DNA of 7,269 bases, taken from Gallionellaceae bacterium (lineage in GTDB: Bacteria > Pseudomonadota > Gammaproteobacteria > Burkholderiales > Gallionellaceae). This document shows, in pieces, positions 5,952-7,269 of this stretch. The stretch spans positions 1-7,269 of the forward strand of contig JAKFXW010000024.1 of assembly GCA_021731185.1 (NCBI GenBank), in the 5' to 3' direction. How positions within the stretch are numbered: the first letter of the stretch is position 1; the number at the start of each line of letters is the position of its first letter. The position numbers and the translations under genes are program-made. A model generated the notes under the pieces. It was not told where the DNA came from. It worked only from the letters and a program-made list of their open reading frames with translations, and searched no databases.

Positions 5952-6437
5952 ATGAAGCCCGTGGCCGAATTCAATTTTGTCACCACCTGGCGCATTACAG
6001 CTCCTCTGCCCCAGGTTTGTGACGCCATTTCCAGAAGCATGGACTGGCCGCAGTGGTGGCGAAATGTGGAAAAAGTGGAGGAGCTGGAAGCCGGGGACAC
6101 CATAGGAATAGGTCACCGACTACGTTTTACCTGGAAGAGCCACTTAGTTTATCGGCTGACTTTTGATGTGTGTGTGACCCATATAGAGCCGTTCAAGTTT
6201 TTGCAGGGTCAGGCCCGTGGGGATCTGGAAGGTACAGGCCGCTGGTATTTTGCGTATGATTCCCCGGAAACAATAGTACGGTATGAATGGTCGGTGCGTT
6301 CTACTCGACGCTGGATCAATTTACTTTCTCCTATCGCCCGGCCTATATTCAAATGGAATCACGATCAAGTGATGCGCCAAGGGGCGGAAGGATTAGCGCG
6401 CTATTTGAACGCGCCCTCCGTGGGTACGAGCAATTAA
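5952..6437 (+). CDS. SRPBCC (START/Bet v1-like) family protein
   Basis: The 161-residue product is a polyketide cyclase/dehydrase-type SRPBCC protein, a helix-grip fold that binds hydrophobic ligands in a deep pocket. Visible features are the opening strand VTTWRITAPLPQV (10-22), the W32-P33-x-W35-W36 motif, FTWKSHLVYRLTFDV (59-73), GDLEGTGRW (90-98), and the C-terminal helix region WINLLSPIARPIFKWNHDQVMRQG (121-144). No signal peptide or membrane segment is seen, so it is cytosolic as written. It starts immediately after the TAA of the LolA-like gene without its own clear Shine-Dalgarno, which implies translational coupling. Its ligand and role are unknown; the pairing with a lipid-binding fold suggests a lipid or isoprenoid context (inference). 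The final residues (APSVGTSN) lie next to a probable rearrangement junction. Confidence 0.8.
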   Translation: MKPVAEFNFVTTWRITAPLPQVCDAISRSMDWPQWWRNVEKVEELEAGDTIGIGHRLRFTWKSHLVYRLTFDVCVTHIEPFKFLQGQARGDLEGTGRWYFAYDSPETIVRYEWSVRSTRRWINLLSPIARPIFKWNHDQVMRQGAEGLARYLNAPSVGTSN

Positions 6438-6611
6438 TTGAAACTCATGGGTAGCCACGTTCAAATATAAGGTTTTTAGCTGATTGGCTAAATACGGGTA
6501 GGTCACGCCATAACTCAACAACAGCCTTATTAGTGGACGCAATGCATGTAACAACGCCCTCACCAAAGCGGGGGGAGGCGTGGTTGACGTATTCTGTGAA
6601 ATTTTATCCAT
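6393..6611 (-). pseudogene. DUF6502 family gene, 5' fragment only
   Basis: The minus-strand reading from ATG 6611 begins MDKISQNT and reaches ALRPLIRLLLSYGVTYPYLA and then LKTLYLNVATHEF, the diagnostic N-terminal block of DUF6502 proteins (LLRPLVRLLLRHGVTYPALAELLKEVYVDVAE-like). Homology stops near 6440, and the frame then runs into the 3' end of the SRPBCC gene and ends at 6393-6395, giving about 72 residues where intact family members are usually several hundred residues long. The rest of the gene is absent. DUF6502 genes commonly neighbour DUF5666 genes, one of which follows divergently at 7007. This is best read as a truncated relic; expression of a short peptide cannot be excluded. Earlier in-frame starts at 6623 and 6659 exist. 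Confidence 0.7.
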
Positions 6612-6632
6612 GGGCGAATTCATGGGCGAATT
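6609..6632. repeat. Exact 12-base tandem duplication
   Basis: CATGGGCGAATT occurs twice without a gap (6609-6620, 6621-6632). On the minus strand it gives N-S-P-M twice, so it duplicates the likely start codon of the DUF6502 fragment. Confidence 0.9.
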
Positions 6633-6635
6633 ATA
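6630..6635 (-). promoter_or_regulatory. Candidate -10 box for the DUF6502 fragment
   Basis: The minus strand carries a perfect TATAAT just upstream of the duplicated ATGs (6623 and 6611). No strong -35 is evident. If active, the transcript would be leaderless or nearly so at the nearer ATG. Confidence 0.35.
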
Positions 6636-6736
6636 TCTTGACGTGGGAAAAAATACCACGTATATTCCAACTGCGTGGGAAATGCTTGCATGTGAAAGTG
6701 TCGAACTGTCAGCTCTTAACGCATGATTTTTCCGAT

Positions 6737-6763
6737 AGTAAGCAAGTAGTAGTAAGCAAGTAG
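6737..6763. repeat. 14-base direct repeat, about two copies
   Basis: AGTAAGCAAGTAGT (6737-6750) is followed directly by AGTAAGCAAGTAG (6751-6763). It lies just before the small frame at 6766 and is not itself coding. Confidence 0.85.
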
Positions 6764-6765
6764 CA

Positions 6766-6846
6766 ATGATGATCCTGGGTATGGCACTGGTGGGCTTGAT
6801 CCCCTTGGTTGTTATTACCGATGCAAATGCACATATACAAAATTAA
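6766..6846 (+). CDS. Possible 26-residue hydrophobic peptide
   Basis: ATG-ATG at 6766 opens a frame of 26 codons: a hydrophobic run (MMILGMALVGLIPLVVI) followed by T-D-A-N-A-H-I-Q-N and TAA. It looks like a signal peptide with an A-N-A cleavage site or a tiny membrane peptide. There is no good Shine-Dalgarno. It may equally be the tail or leader of a decayed gene, or chance. Confidence 0.2.
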   Translation: MMILGMALVGLIPLVVITDANAHIQN

Positions 6847-6858
6847 GTGTGATATTAA

Positions 6859-6874
6859 TGTGCGTCAGCGCACA
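6859..6874. promoter_or_regulatory. Inverted repeat TGTGCG-TCAG-CGCACA
   Basis: A perfect 6-base stem with a 4-base loop lies 133 bases before the DUF5666 start. There is no T-tract, so it is not a typical terminator. It could be an operator or an RNA hairpin in the leader; its function is unknown. Confidence 0.35.
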
Positions 6875-6993
6875 GAACATCGTAGGCATAAATGAAATAG
6901 TGAAGTCGGTATGGTGGATTACTACGGTCTACTCACCCTTTTAACTGTGTATGGGAAGAACTGAAAAAATGGAATATAAACACTCAATTATCA

Positions 6994-6999
6994 AGGGGA
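6994..6999 (+). promoter_or_regulatory. Shine-Dalgarno of the DUF5666 gene
   Basis: AGGGGA lies 7 bases before the ATG at 7007 and sets the start of the lipoprotein signal peptide. Confidence 0.65.
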
Positions 7000-7006
7000 A
7001 TTTAAC

Positions 7007-7269
7007 ATGAAAACCAATCCGTACTTTTTTAGAACGGCACTCGTTTTTTTAGCAATGTTGTATTTGGCTGGTTGCAGTGGAGATAACACTCAGCTGGCAG
7101 GGGGTGCAGGTGGCACCGGTATGTCGCACGGCGTAATGACTAAGGGCAGCGTCATTGTAAATGGCGTTCGCTATGATGATACAGCCGCTACTATTTTAAT
7201 TGATGACACACCCAAGACTGCACTTAATTTGCAAGACGGCATGGTGGTTGCTGTCAGTGGCTCGGTCAA
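7007..7269 (+). CDS. DUF5666 domain lipoprotein (5' part; runs off the window)
   Basis: 87 codons are visible. The product starts with a type II signal peptide: MKTNPYFFR, a hydrophobic core, and lipobox L20-A21-G22-C23, so it is a predicted lipoprotein. A Gly-rich GGAGGTG stretch (32-38) follows the cysteine. Then comes a DUF5666-type repeat: MTKGSVIVNGVRYDD (44-58), ATILIDD, and LQDGMVVAVSGSV at the window edge, matching the family pattern of a G-S-I-x-V-N-G-V-R-Y/F strand followed by a G-M-V-V-x-V-x-G strand. Family proteins usually carry several such small beta-rich units. Function is unknown; an outer-membrane or periplasmic site is inferred from the lipobox. It lies divergent to the DUF6502 fragment, its usual partner family. 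Confidence 0.85.
   Translation, partial: MKTNPYFFRTALVFLAMLYLAGCSGDNTQLAGGAGGTGMSHGVMTKGSVIVNGVRYDDTAATILIDDTPKTALNLQDGMVVAVSGSV

Larger units (their letters stand above)
6660..7006. other. Gap between the DUF6502 fragment and the DUF5666 gene
   Basis: This stretch of about 350 bases has no clear gene. It holds a 14-base direct repeat (6737-6763), a tiny hydrophobic frame (6766-6846), a hairpin (6859-6874) and the Shine-Dalgarno of the DUF5666 gene (6994-6999). It presumably contains the promoter of the DUF5666 gene, which I could not place with confidence. Confidence 0.55.

Noticed and set aside
6533..6763. Plus-strand frame of 76 codons across the DUF6502 fragment
   Set aside because: It is antisense to the recognised DUF6502 block and shows no family features or ribosome site.

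Overview
The window reads as chromosomal DNA of a Gram-negative proteobacterium, most likely a betaproteobacterium (the Nitrosomonadales/Gallionellaceae area is a guess). The support is the divergent rluD/bamD pair, an outer-membrane assembly lipoprotein, a family I pyrophosphatase, a bifunctional FolD, and several proteobacterial families of unknown function (DUF1853, DUF6502, DUF5666). No closer identification is possible from the sequence alone.

Left part (1-3533) is a dense housekeeping block. The 5' part of rluD (minus strand) diverges from bamD, and the two start codons share one CATG tetramer. bamD is followed by a NUDIX hydrolase with an N-terminal zinc ribbon. The next gap (1763-2122) holds the frameshifted 3' remnant of an IS3-family transposase, then an extended -10 promoter for ppa. 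ppa overlaps folD by about 20 bases, so these two are probably cotranscribed.

Middle part (3534-5291) starts with an AT-rich gap carrying an ~80-base double-hairpin palindrome of the REP/MITE type. A DUF1853 gene with a TTG start follows. This gene contains two kinds of internal repeat: a 16-base repeat read in three different frames, and an in-frame 18-base tandem repeat encoding P-S-T-T-E-L. The 409-base gap after it has no intact gene, only a possible frameshifted coding relic on the minus strand.

Right part (5292-7269) is accessory. A LolA-like (DUF1571-type) protein without a visible signal peptide but with a very strong Shine-Dalgarno is followed with zero spacing by an SRPBCC-fold protein. 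Against its 3' end lies the truncated 5' portion of a DUF6502 gene on the minus strand. The window ends inside a DUF5666 lipoprotein gene. DUF6502 and DUF5666 genes are often neighbours, so this looks like a decayed copy of that pair, with the DUF6502 member cut off by a deletion or rearrangement.

No complete new system such as a defence island, CRISPR array or prophage is visible. The most unusual signals are the frame-agnostic repeat inside the DUF1853 gene, the leaderless-looking LolA-like protein paired with an SRPBCC protein, and the broken DUF6502/DUF5666 neighbourhood.
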